From contig SHYF01000104.1 of assembly GCA_009692985.1 (NCBI GenBank), forward strand, positions 1-6,330: 6,330 nucleotides of DNA, given 5' to 3'. The notes under the pieces were generated by a model. That model saw only the letters and a program-made list of their open reading frames with translations, was not told where the DNA came from and made no database searches. Both the position numbers and the translations under genes were made by a program. Origin of the DNA: Dehalococcoidia bacterium. Its GTDB lineage: Bacteria; Chloroflexota; Dehalococcoidia; Lucifugimonadales; SHYF01. Position 1 is the first letter of the stretch, and each line of letters opens with the position of its first letter. Positions 1 to 6,079 of this stretch are shown piece after piece.

Positions 1-764
1 CCAACATGGCTGTTCCTGACAGCGTGCCGATCACGAACATTTTGGACCTTGCAGACGTGTGCCGCCGTATCACTCGAGCCGCCAGTTTGCCGCTGGTAGC
101 TGATGCCGATGACGGCGGCGTCACCCCGGTGAACGTCTTTCGTACAGTTAGAGAGCTGGAGGCCGCCGGTGTTGCGGCTATAGAGATCGAGGACAACCTT
201 GTTCCCGTGCGGCTGGACACTACAGCTGGCCGGCACTCCTTGATGATTCCCAAAGATGAGCAGGTGGGGAAGCTGAAGGCTGCGCTAGCCGCCCGCACAG
301 ATCCAACCACTGTCATTGTGGCCCGAACCACCGCCCTGCAGGAACAATCACTGGAGGAAACATTGGATCGCATCAGGGCGTACTCCCAGGCAGGAGTGGA
401 CGCCATCATGCTTCCAGGAGGGAGAGTCCCCATAAGTCGCGCTGACATCGAAGCCGTGCACCGCGCCACATCGCTGCCCATTCTTGTCACCACGTCACCG
501 CCCATTCTCGGCCTCTCTGGGGACATCGCAGCTGACTCTAAGTTCTTTCTGGCCAACGGGGTAAAGGTCATTTACCTGGGTGTTGGGCTAAGCCAGCCTC
601 CCTTCGCCATGGCGGTCAAAGCCATATACGACGCCCTGAAGCACTTGAAGGATGGAGGTTCAGCAGAGGATATGAAAGACCGCCGGGCTAGCCCGGAGCT
701 TATGAGGTCAGTCATACAGACTGACGAATTCCTGAAGTGGGAGCGCGAGTACACTCCTAATTGA
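1..764 (+). CDS. Isocitrate lyase/PEP mutase superfamily protein, oxaloacetate decarboxylase-like (5' end outside window)
   Basis: Members of this superfamily are Mg2+-dependent TIM-barrel enzymes that make or break C-C or P-C bonds in 2-oxo acids (oxaloacetate decarboxylase, methylisocitrate lyase, PEP mutase). The frame is open to the left edge. The first visible Met aligns roughly 45-50 residues into a normal family member, so the true start lies upstream. Counting from that Met (base 6), the metal/substrate residues are present: DADDGG (D33, D35), IED (E62) and the ART arginine (R107). The mobile-loop KKCGH signature of true lyases is absent; the segment after IED reads NLVPVRLDTTAGRH instead. 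The family ARTD is ARTT here. Late in the barrel, where from memory the Pseudomonas-type decarboxylase has a His, I align a Gln (Q197), so the exact reaction is uncertain. The C-terminus (ELMRSVIQTDEFLKWEREY) fits the family's final helices. The superfamily call is firm; the substrate is inferred. Confidence 0.85.
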   Translation, partial: NMAVPDSVPITNILDLADVCRRITRAASLPLVADADDGGVTPVNVFRTVRELEAAGVAAIEIEDNLVPVRLDTTAGRHSLMIPKDEQVGKLKAALAARTDPTTVIVARTTALQEQSLEETLDRIRAYSQAGVDAIMLPGGRVPISRADIEAVHRATSLPILVTTSPPILGLSGDIAADSKFFLANGVKVIYLGVGLSQPPFAMAVKAIYDALKHLKDGGSAEDMKDRRASPELMRSVIQTDEFLKWEREYTPN

Positions 765-772
765 TTGCGGAG

Positions 773-784
773 GATCCTAGGATC
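773..784. other. 12-base perfect palindrome after the ICL-like gene
   Basis: GATCCTAGGATC is a perfect inverted repeat nine bases beyond the stop codon of the ICL-like gene. As RNA it would fold into only a short stem, and no T-run follows, so it is not a convincing intrinsic terminator. It could be a protein-binding site or chance. The rest of the 765-932 gap shows no gene. Confidence 0.35.
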
Positions 785-932
785 GCCGAATTTACTGGGT
801 TTATTCGACCTTGCCATCTGGGTGTATTGCGCAAAGTTCGTCAACGAGGTTGGTAATTTGGAGGCTCATTTTCAGAGGCTCTCAATGCGGCACGGCTCTT
901 GGGTGTGAGCGAGATGTGATCGGTTCTGCTCG

Positions 933-962
933 TTGACCCTTCCAATGCCGCGCCTCTACAAT
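933..962 (+). promoter_or_regulatory. Putative sigma70-type promoter for the PHP gene
   Basis: TTGACC (933-938) and TACAAT (957-962) are separated by 18 bases, each one base from the TTGACA / TATAAT consensus. Transcription would begin near 969, leaving a leader of about 20 bases before the ATG at 989. That leader has no purine-rich ribosome binding site. The promoter's position fits independent transcription of the PHP gene rather than read-through from the ICL-like gene 224 bases upstream. This is a motif match only. Confidence 0.5.
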
Positions 963-988
963 GAGTCGGTTGCTCTTGTTATAGCACT

Positions 989-1687
989 ATGATCATAGAC
1001 CTTCACGTCCACACGTCCCACGGCAGCGGCGACAGCAGCCTGTCGCCCCAGGAGCTGGTAGCAGAGGCGCGGCGCATCGGCCTTCAAGGGGCATGTCTTA
1101 CAGAGCACAGTGGCCCGTGGGACAGGTTCGAGTTCCAGCGGTTCGCCAGCCAGCAGGATGGCTTGCTCCTTGTGCCGGCGCTGGAGGTGGAGACAGAGGT
1201 GGGACATATCACACTCTTTGGGCTGGACAAATACGTGGGTGGCATTGCCAAACTCCAGGAGTTGCGGAGAGTGGCCGAGGCCTGCGGAGCCTATGTGGTC
1301 CTGGCCCATCCTTTTCGCAACATGTTCCACAGGATACCATTCAGTCCTAATCTATTGTACAGAGAAGTGTCACGCTATCCCGATACGGTGGATGATGCCA
1401 TGGGGCACCCGGTCTTCCAGCTAGTGGACGCCATAGAGGTGGCCAACGGCGGCAACACCGACGAGGAAAACGCCTTTGCTTCTGAGGTGGCCCATCGCCT
1501 CGGCAAGCCGATGGTGGGTGGCAGCGACGCGCATTCGACCAGCGGTCTGGGCAGGTGCGTCACCGTGTTTCCGGAGCCCATCGCTACCCCAGAAGAGTTC
1601 TTGCAGGCACTGCACGCGGGCCTGTTTTATCCCGCCACTGGACTCAACGTCGGCAACATGCAGCCATTCCGCAACGGTGCGCATTAG
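989..1687 (+). CDS. PHP-domain metal-dependent phosphoesterase
   Basis: This 232-residue protein is a stand-alone PHP (polymerase and histidinol phosphatase) domain, a distorted TIM barrel that binds two or three metal ions and hydrolyses phosphoesters. The metal-ligand motifs run in order: DLHVHT (H6, H8), D15, TEH (H40), the EVE acid (E66), H73, AHP (H107), and GGSDAHS (D180, H182) near the C-terminus. The order and spacing resemble the TrpH/YciV-like group. Those proteins act on small phosphorylated substrates such as nucleoside 3',5'-bisphosphates or oligonucleotides; the actual substrate here cannot be read. No signal peptide or membrane segment is visible, so it is probably cytoplasmic. 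The ATG at 989 is the only reasonable start: an in-frame TGA lies at 962-964 and the first motif begins at residue 4. No Shine-Dalgarno sequence precedes it. It lacks polymerase or histidinol-phosphatase flanking domains. Confidence 0.88.
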   Translation: MIIDLHVHTSHGSGDSSLSPQELVAEARRIGLQGACLTEHSGPWDRFEFQRFASQQDGLLLVPALEVETEVGHITLFGLDKYVGGIAKLQELRRVAEACGAYVVLAHPFRNMFHRIPFSPNLLYREVSRYPDTVDDAMGHPVFQLVDAIEVANGGNTDEENAFASEVAHRLGKPMVGGSDAHSTSGLGRCVTVFPEPIATPEEFLQALHAGLFYPATGLNVGNMQPFRNGAH

Positions 1688-1736
1688 TGGCCTGTTTTGT
1701 AAGTTCCCTGAATTATCCTGGCGGTTGCCACTCAAT

Positions 1737-1768
1737 GTTTCGTGATTCGACAAGCTCACCACGAACGG
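1737..1768. repeat. Imperfect palindromic dispersed-type repeat
   Basis: The arms TTCGTG (1739-1744) and CACGAA (1760-1765) enclose a 15-base centre containing GACAAGCTCACC. Read on either strand this resembles a short palindromic repeat class that I recall in many copies between genes of Chloroflexota and other environmental bacteria; spurious translations of it often contain 'VSLSNHE', and the minus strand here encodes VSLSNHE. Only one copy lies in the window, so its repetitive nature is recalled rather than shown. It lies between the PHP and dinG-like genes, about 140 bases before the latter. No function is assigned. Confidence 0.55.
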
Positions 1769-1867
1769 GCCGACAGAACCGACTCACCAGAACCACTCTT
1801 TGTGTAATGCTCCACTGCCTCAGATAGAGGTTTGCAGCAGGGAAGGTGGTAAGATGGACGATACGTT

Positions 1868-1897
1868 GCGGCTTGTTGCATCAGCCGCCTAGAAAGG
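1868..1897 (+). promoter_or_regulatory. Leader hairpin and ribosome binding site of the dinG-like gene
   Basis: GCGGCT (1868-1873) pairs perfectly with AGCCGC (1883-1888) around a 9-base loop. Two bases later comes the purine-rich AGAAAGG (1891-1897), a ribosome binding site seven bases before the GTG start at 1905. This spacing supports the GTG as the start. The stem leaves the site exposed, so any regulatory role is speculative. I found no convincing -35/-10 pair in 1688-1904; TAAGAT at 1850-1855 lacks a partner at normal distance. Confidence 0.45.
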
Positions 1898-1904
1898 TAC
1901 GGCA

Positions 1905-4724
1905 GTGACCCTTTTGCCTTCTGCGCCCTCTCCTCTGGACGATGTGTACGTGTCTCTGGACCTGGAGACAACGGGCCTCGACCCAGAGCGGGAGGAGATT
2001 ATCGAAATAGGAGCTGTGAAGTTCCGCGGCGACCAGGTGCTGGAAACATTCCAGACCCTGGTAAACCCGCGACGTGAGCTTTCCTCCTTTGTTATCCAGC
2101 TCACTAGCATCACCCAGCGCCAGGTGGATGCTGCGCCGCCCCTGGCTGATGTGGCGGGCAAGTTCCTCGCGTTCCTTGGGCCGCTGCCTCTGGTGGGCCA
2201 CAACGTCGCTTTCGACATGGCCTTCCTGGCCAAAGCTGGCCTTGGCCTTCCAAACCCGCGCTACGACACCCAGGATATGGCCTCGGTCTTCATTCCCAAC
2301 GCGGACGGGTACGCCCTCACAGGGCTGGCCGGCGAGTTGGGCATCTCTCATGGCAGACCCCATCGTGCCCTGGAGGATGCTCGGATTTGTCACCACCTGT
2401 TCGTGGCGCTGCTGAACTCGGCCCTGAAGCGGGACCCTGGACTGCTTGCCGCCGTTGGTGCCATTGCTGCCCGGTCCAACTGGCCCACGCGCGGGCTGCT
2501 CATGCGCCTGGAAGAAGCAGCATCCAAGAGCCAGGGTGGCCAGGGTGCATCCTCAGCGATGGGCATGATGGGCACACCCGTGGCGGGCCTGGCAGGACGG
2601 CTGGAAAAGCCCAGGCCGCTCCAGCAGCGCAGGACACTGGAAGAGGTTGACCCAGAACTCGTGGCAGCCATGCTGGGCGACGGCGGCACCCTTTCTAAGG
2701 CCCTTCCAAACTACGAACACCGGCCTCAGCAGGTGCAGATGGCCCGTGCGGTGACGGAGGCGTTGAACCAGGGGCATCACCTGATGGTGGAGGCGGGCAC
2801 TGGGGTGGGCAAGTCGGTGGCGTACCTGCTTCCTGCCATGCTATTTGCTGTGCGCAATGGGCAGCGGGTGGTGGTATCCACCAGCACCATCAACCTCCAA
2901 GAGCAGCTTGTGGCCAAGGACATGCCGGCGCTCCTGGAGGCGATGCAGGGAGAGCCAGAGCAGCCCTTGGACGAGTTTCGGTTCACCCGACTGAAGGGCA
3001 AGGGCAACTACCTTTGCTTCCTCCGGTGGGCGCGCCTGGCGCAAAGCTCCAACCTATCGCCGGAGGACGCCAGGATGGCATCCAAGACCCGGGTATGGCT
3101 TCAGGACACCTCTACTGGCGACAGGGCAGAGCTGAACATACCTGCCCGTGAGGCGTATTTGTGGGACAGGCTGTCTGCCCTGGGAGCCGGGAAGTGCGAC
3201 GGCAGGGGCGGCGTTTGTTTCCTGCGAACTGCCAGGGCCCGCGCTGATGGAGCGCACGTCTTGGTGGTGAACCACGCCCTGCTTCTGGCCGACCTGGCTG
3301 CCGGAGGGGGCGTGATTCCGGCCTACGATCACCTGATAATAGATGAGGCCCACCACCTGGAGGAGGAGGCCAGCCTCCAGTTCGGCTTCGAACTACCCTG
3401 GCGCGCGATGGAGGAGATGGCTGCTCAGCTTGTGCGGCAGGTGCAGGACACACGGAGCATCGTGCGCATCCCCTCCCTGGAGGCGTCGCGCCAGGAGCAG
3501 GTGGGGACAGTTTGTGCCGACCTGGAAGTCACAATATCCAGGCTGCGAGACGTGTGGGACCGCCTCGGGACTGGTTTATCCACCTTTGTCTTGCGCCACC
3601 AGACTGCCAACCAGCGAGGCAACCAGCTCCGTATCACCAAAAGTTCTCGTACGCAACCTGGTTGGTCGGACATAGAGGTCCAGTGGGAGGGATTCAATGA
3701 AACCTTGGTGGGTCTGGGGCACATTATAGACCGGTTGCAACTGGCCCTGGAACCACTGGAGATGGCGCCGCTGAAGGATCTGGTGCCGGAGCTGAAAAGC
3801 TGGCAGGAGAGGGCAGAGGAGCTGCGTAGGCGCGTCGAGAGCTTCTTGGTGCAGCCCCAGGAGGAGTACGTCTACTGGGTAACGCTGGCTGGCCAGGAGG
3901 CCATGCCAGTCCTGAACGCTTCGCCCCTGAACGTGGGTGACTTGCTGCAAGAGAAGCTCTTTTCCCAGAAGCGAAGCGTCGTGCTCACCAGCGCCACTCT
4001 TAGCGTGGCGGGATCGCTCCAATACGTGGCCGGTCGGACTGGGCTGGCCGATACCCAAGAGATGCTCTTAGGCTCGCCCTTCGATTACAAGAGTGCAGTC
4101 CTTTTGTTGTTGTGCTCTGACCTGCCTGAACCTGGGCAGCCGGGTTACGCGCAGGGGTTGCAGGACGCCTTGATACGCGTGGCGCGGGCATCCAAAGGGG
4201 GCGTTCTGGGACTGTTCACGTCCCACGCAGACCTGCAAGCAGCTCGCCGGGTAATCAAGCCTGCCCTGGAAGCGGAGGGGATTCAGGTCATGGCCCAGGG
4301 GGTGGACGGAACGCCGCGACGCCTGGTGGAGGCGGCCACGGCCAACACGCACACCGTCTTGCTGGGCACCAACAGCCTGTGGGAGGGAATTGACCTGCCA
4401 GGTGACCTGCTGCGGGTCGTGGTACTGGCGAGGCTGCCTTTCAGCGTTCCCACGGACCCACTCTTCTCCGCGCGTTCCGAGGAGTTTGGCGCTGACTCGT
4501 TTAGCAAGTACGCTGTGCCCCAGGCGGTGTTACGGTTCAGGCAGGGGTTTGGGCGGCTAATCAGGACCAGGAGTGATCGAGGCGTGGTGGTGGTTTTGGA
4601 CCGGCGTGTCCAGTCCAAGAATTACGGCAGCATGTTCCTGCGCTCCCTTCCCACCTGCACTCAGCGCGAGGTGCCATTGCGTCAGCTAGGCGCCGAGGTA
4701 GCAGGCTGGTTGGCGAAGGGTTAG
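1905..4724 (+). CDS. dinG: DinG-type superfamily 2 helicase with N-terminal DEDDh 3'-5' exonuclease domain
   Basis: The protein has 939 residues, close to the exonuclease-helicase DinG of Firmicutes. Residues 13-172 form a DnaQ/epsilon-like exonuclease: Exo I DLETTG (D19, E21), Exo II GHNVAFD (N100, D104) and Exo III HRALEDA (H153, D158). A variable Gly/Ala-rich linker (about 205-265) leads to an XPD/DinG helicase: a Q-motif-like YEHRPQQ (270-276), Walker A EAGTGVGKS (296-304), DEAH (480-483), TSATL (695-699), WEGID (826-830) and QGFGRLIR (880-887). All catalytic residues look intact. DinG-family helicases unwind 5'-tailed, forked or R-loop DNA in repair, whereas some exonuclease-fused homologues act mainly as nucleases. 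Of the usual four Fe-S cysteines I see only three in the equivalent region (C371, C431, C438). Translation starts at GTG with a good ribosome binding site. It could also be labelled an epsilon-subunit/ATP-dependent helicase fusion; no epsilon-type replicative role is implied. Confidence 0.93.
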   Translation: MTLLPSAPSPLDDVYVSLDLETTGLDPEREEIIEIGAVKFRGDQVLETFQTLVNPRRELSSFVIQLTSITQRQVDAAPPLADVAGKFLAFLGPLPLVGHNVAFDMAFLAKAGLGLPNPRYDTQDMASVFIPNADGYALTGLAGELGISHGRPHRALEDARICHHLFVALLNSALKRDPGLLAAVGAIAARSNWPTRGLLMRLEEAASKSQGGQGASSAMGMMGTPVAGLAGRLEKPRPLQQRRTLEEVDPELVAAMLGDGGTLSKALPNYEHRPQQVQMARAVTEALNQGHHLMVEAGTGVGKSVAYLLPAMLFAVRNGQRVVVSTSTINLQEQLVAKDMPALLEAMQGEPEQPLDEFRFTRLKGKGNYLCFLRWARLAQSSNLSPEDARMASKTRVWLQDTSTGDRAELNIPAREAYLWDRLSALGAGKCDGRGGVCFLRTARARADGAHVLVVNHALLLADLAAGGGVIPAYDHLIIDEAHHLEEEASLQFGFELPWRAMEEMAAQLVRQVQDTRSIVRIPSLEASRQEQVGTVCADLEVTISRLRDVWDRLGTGLSTFVLRHQTANQRGNQLRITKSSRTQPGWSDIEVQWEGFNETLVGLGHIIDRLQLALEPLEMAPLKDLVPELKSWQERAEELRRRVESFLVQPQEEYVYWVTLAGQEAMPVLNASPLNVGDLLQEKLFSQKRSVVLTSATLSVAGSLQYVAGRTGLADTQEMLLGSPFDYKSAVLLLLCSDLPEPGQPGYAQGLQDALIRVARASKGGVLGLFTSHADLQAARRVIKPALEAEGIQVMAQGVDGTPRRLVEAATANTHTVLLGTNSLWEGIDLPGDLLRVVVLARLPFSVPTDPLFSARSEEFGADSFSKYAVPQAVLRFRQGFGRLIRTRSDRGVVVVLDRRVQSKNYGSMFLRSLPTCTQREVPLRQLGAEVAGWLAKG

Positions 4725-4732
4725 AGTGGAGT

Positions 4733-4755
4733 CCAGAGGGGCTTTGCCCCTCTGG
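4733..4755. repeat. Strong hairpin just after the dinG-like gene
   Basis: CCAGAGGGGC (4733-4742) and GCCCCTCTGG (4746-4755) form a perfect 10-base-pair stem with a three-base TTT loop, eight bases after the dinG stop codon. No T-run follows, so it is not a textbook intrinsic terminator. It could still slow polymerase or protect the mRNA 3' end. It adjoins, and may belong to, the composite repeat that follows. Confidence 0.6.
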
Positions 4756-4756
4756 T

Positions 4757-4815
4757 GGGGGAACTGGGGGGTATCCCCCCAGCCCTCATATCCTCCCTTC
4801 CTCGTAGGAAGGGGG
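4757..4815. repeat. Composite hairpin element, copy A
   Basis: A GGGGG run (4757-4761) is followed by a perfect 8-base-pair hairpin with loop TAT (arms CTGGGGGG 4764-4771 and CCCCCCAG 4775-4782). A 12-base spacer and a second perfect 8-base-pair hairpin follow (CCCTTCCT 4795-4802, AGGAAGGG 4806-4813). With the stem at 4733-4755 this makes three tandem three-base-loop hairpins in 81 bases. Copies B and C share the plan: G-run, G/C-run hairpin, spacer, pyrimidine/purine hairpin. Confidence 0.6.
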
Positions 4816-4842
4816 CGTTGTCTCAAAAGTCAGGAAGGCGCA

Positions 4843-4957
4843 GGGAACATTGGTTCCCGCTGGGGGTCTGGGGGTATTCCCCAGATATATTATTATTTCC
4901 CCTTCCTGGATAGAGCTTGTCCTTGAGCGTAGCGAAGGAAAGGGGGTTAGGGGGATG
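4843..4957. repeat. Composite hairpin element, copy B, running into the ogg start
   Basis: A 6-base-pair stem GGGAAC / GTTCCC (4843-4858) precedes GGGGGT (4862-4867). Next is a hairpin of CTGGGGG (4868-4874) with TCCCCAG (4878-4884), loop TAT and one G-T pair. An AT-rich spacer (4885-4898) and the pyrimidine arm CCCCTTCCT (4899-4907) follow. The matching purine arm AAGGAAAGGGGG (4935-4946) is displaced by about 27 bases holding another repeat. The end, GGGGGTTAGGGGGATG, closely matches the end of copy C and contains the start codon of ogg. The AT-rich spacer offers a -10-like TATATT (4886-4891) without a matching -35. Confidence 0.55.
4913..4939. repeat. Short palindromic repeat inside copy B
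   Basis: GAGCTTGT (4913-4920) is followed by CCTTGAGCGTAGCGAAGG (4921-4938), whose ends CCTT and AAGG pair. I recall this type of unit, with the accidental translation 'ERSEG', as a frequent dispersed repeat in Chloroflexota-like genomes. It sits between the two arms of the last hairpin of copy B, as if inserted there or forming a longer loop. The frame upstream of ogg translates it as LERSEG, a sign that this stretch is not part of the real protein. Confidence 0.5.
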
Positions 4958-5872
4958 GTCGAGGCAATGCTTCATCACACCAGTGCGGCTATCACTGTCC
5001 TGCCAGCGCAGGCTGACGGGGCGGCGTTCATGCCCATAGGCCAGCCTCTGGACTTGCAGGCCACCCTGGAGAGCGGGCAGGTGTTTCGCTGGCGGCGCGA
5101 CCAGGGCTGGTACTGGGGCGTGGTTGGCCAGCACGCCTATTCCCTGTGCCAGGTGGAAGGGGGGCTGCTCTTTCGTACATCCGCTTTGTCGACCGCCGAG
5201 GCTTTGGCGGAGCTTCATGCCTTCCTGCGCCTGGATGACGACCTGGAAGCCATCTGCCGTGACATGGCGGTAGACCAGCCTATGGCCGAGGCCGTGGCCA
5301 GCCACCGCGGGCTGAGGCTATTGCGACAGGACCCTTGGGAGTGCCTGGCCAGCTTCATATGCTCCTCGGCGTCCAACATACCTCGCATCAGCCGGAACCT
5401 TCGTTCGGTGGCGGAGTCCTATGGCGAGCCGTTGACCCTGGATGGCAGCCGACTCTGGCGATTCCCTGGGGCTGCGCGGCTGGCAGAAGCGGGCGAGAAG
5501 GCGCTGCTCGGCCTGGGACTGGGCTTCCGCGCTGGCTACCTGGCCAGGACTGCAGCACGGGTTGCTGAGGGAGGGGTTGATCTCATGGCGCTGCGACTGG
5601 CCCCGTACCGCGAGGCCAAAGCAGCACTGATGGAGCTGCCGGGCGTGGGCGATAAGGTTGCCGACTGTGCGCTGGTCTTTTCCCTGGACAAGCTGGAGGG
5701 GTTTCCCATAGATAGGTGGGTGCGCCGTGCATTGGAAGACTGGTATGGCCACCGCGAGAAGGCTCAGTACCGGGAGTTGCTGGAGTGGGCGCAGAAGCGG
5801 TGGGGGCAGCGCGCCGGCTATGCCCAGCAGTACCTGTTCCATCACCTGCGGTTATTGAGCAAGGGTAGCTAG
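4955..5872 (+). CDS. ogg: OGG1-type 8-oxoguanine DNA glycosylase / AP lyase
   Basis: This bifunctional enzyme excises 8-oxoguanine opposite cytosine and nicks the abasic strand in base excision repair. The 305-residue protein has the OGG N-terminal domain (about 28-115) and an HhH-GPD domain (about 125-300). Aligned from memory with human OGG1: SGQ (G41, equal to G42 that reads 8-oxoG), R144 and R192 (R154, R204, which contact the orphan cytosine), LPGVGDKVADC with catalytic K234 (K249) and C238 (C253), D253 (D268), and GYAQQYLF with Q291 and F295 (Q315, F319). The K-to-D distance, 19 residues, is identical. The human N149-N150 pair is Ala-Ser here (A139-S140). No Fe-S cysteine cluster is present at the C-terminus, which excludes MutY/Nth. 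The frame is open to 4850, but I chose ATG 4955: upstream codons translate repeat DNA, and AAGGGGG lies eight bases before the ATG. ATG 4967 is a possible alternative. Confidence 0.93.
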   Translation: MVEAMLHHTSAAITVLPAQADGAAFMPIGQPLDLQATLESGQVFRWRRDQGWYWGVVGQHAYSLCQVEGGLLFRTSALSTAEALAELHAFLRLDDDLEAICRDMAVDQPMAEAVASHRGLRLLRQDPWECLASFICSSASNIPRISRNLRSVAESYGEPLTLDGSRLWRFPGAARLAEAGEKALLGLGLGFRAGYLARTAARVAEGGVDLMALRLAPYREAKAALMELPGVGDKVADCALVFSLDKLEGFPIDRWVRRALEDWYGHREKAQYRELLEWAQKRWGQRAGYAQQYLFHHLRLLSKGS

Positions 5873-5910
5873 TGTCCAGAATATGAAGCTCCTCAGAACA
5901 ACCTCCCATT

Positions 5911-6016
5911 GGGGGTGCAGGGGGCGATGCTCCCTGCCGGGGTAGCAGGGGTGTGCCCTGATCTCAGCTTTTCATCCCCCTCCTCCTGCAGGAGAAGGGG
6001 GACAAAGGGGGATGAG
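5911..6016. repeat. Composite hairpin element, copy C, between convergent genes
   Basis: GGGGGT (5911-5916) precedes a stem of GCAGGGGGC (5917-5925) with GCTCCCTGC (5929-5937), one G-T pair. A smaller stem CAGGG / CCCTG follows (5946-5960). The perfect palindrome CTCCTGCAGGAG (5983-5994) is then nested inside a perfect 10-base-pair outer stem, TCATCCCCCT (5972-5981) with AGGGGGATGA (6006-6015); an alternative partner AAGGGGG lies at 5995-6001. It occupies the gap between ogg and the opposing cca-like gene, so it could end transcription from both sides, but neither strand has a following T-run. Bases 6017-6079 show nothing recognisable. Confidence 0.6.
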
Positions 6017-6079
6017 GTATCTGTGGAAAGGCAGCGCAATAGCCGCTCACCGCGCCAGCACTTTCAGCAGATTAGCAAC

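Noticed and set aside
956..1330. A 124-residue minus-strand open frame opposite the PHP gene
   Set aside because: It overlaps a gene with complete PHP motifs, has no recognisable family features, and is a typical high-GC shadow frame.
1881..2396. A 171-residue minus-strand open frame opposite the exonuclease domain
   Set aside because: The plus strand carries all Exo I-III motifs in order; the opposite frame has no family signature.
4733..4755. A classical Rho-independent terminator for dinG
   Set aside because: The stem is strong but the following bases are TGGGGG, with no T-run, so it is listed only as a hairpin/repeat.
4733..4815. A CRISPR-like or tRNA-like reading of the tandem hairpins
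   Set aside because: The units differ in sequence and spacing, there are no unique spacers between identical repeats, and no cloverleaf or T-loop signature is present.
4850..4954. An N-terminal extension of OGG of 35 residues in the same open frame
   Set aside because: It translates the hairpin and short-repeat DNA (including LERSEG and KGVRG), does not resemble the OGG N-terminal domain, and a good ribosome binding site precedes ATG 4955.
4823..5305. A 160-residue minus-strand open frame opposite the start of ogg
   Set aside because: It spans repeat DNA and the OGG N-terminal coding sequence and has no recognisable domain.
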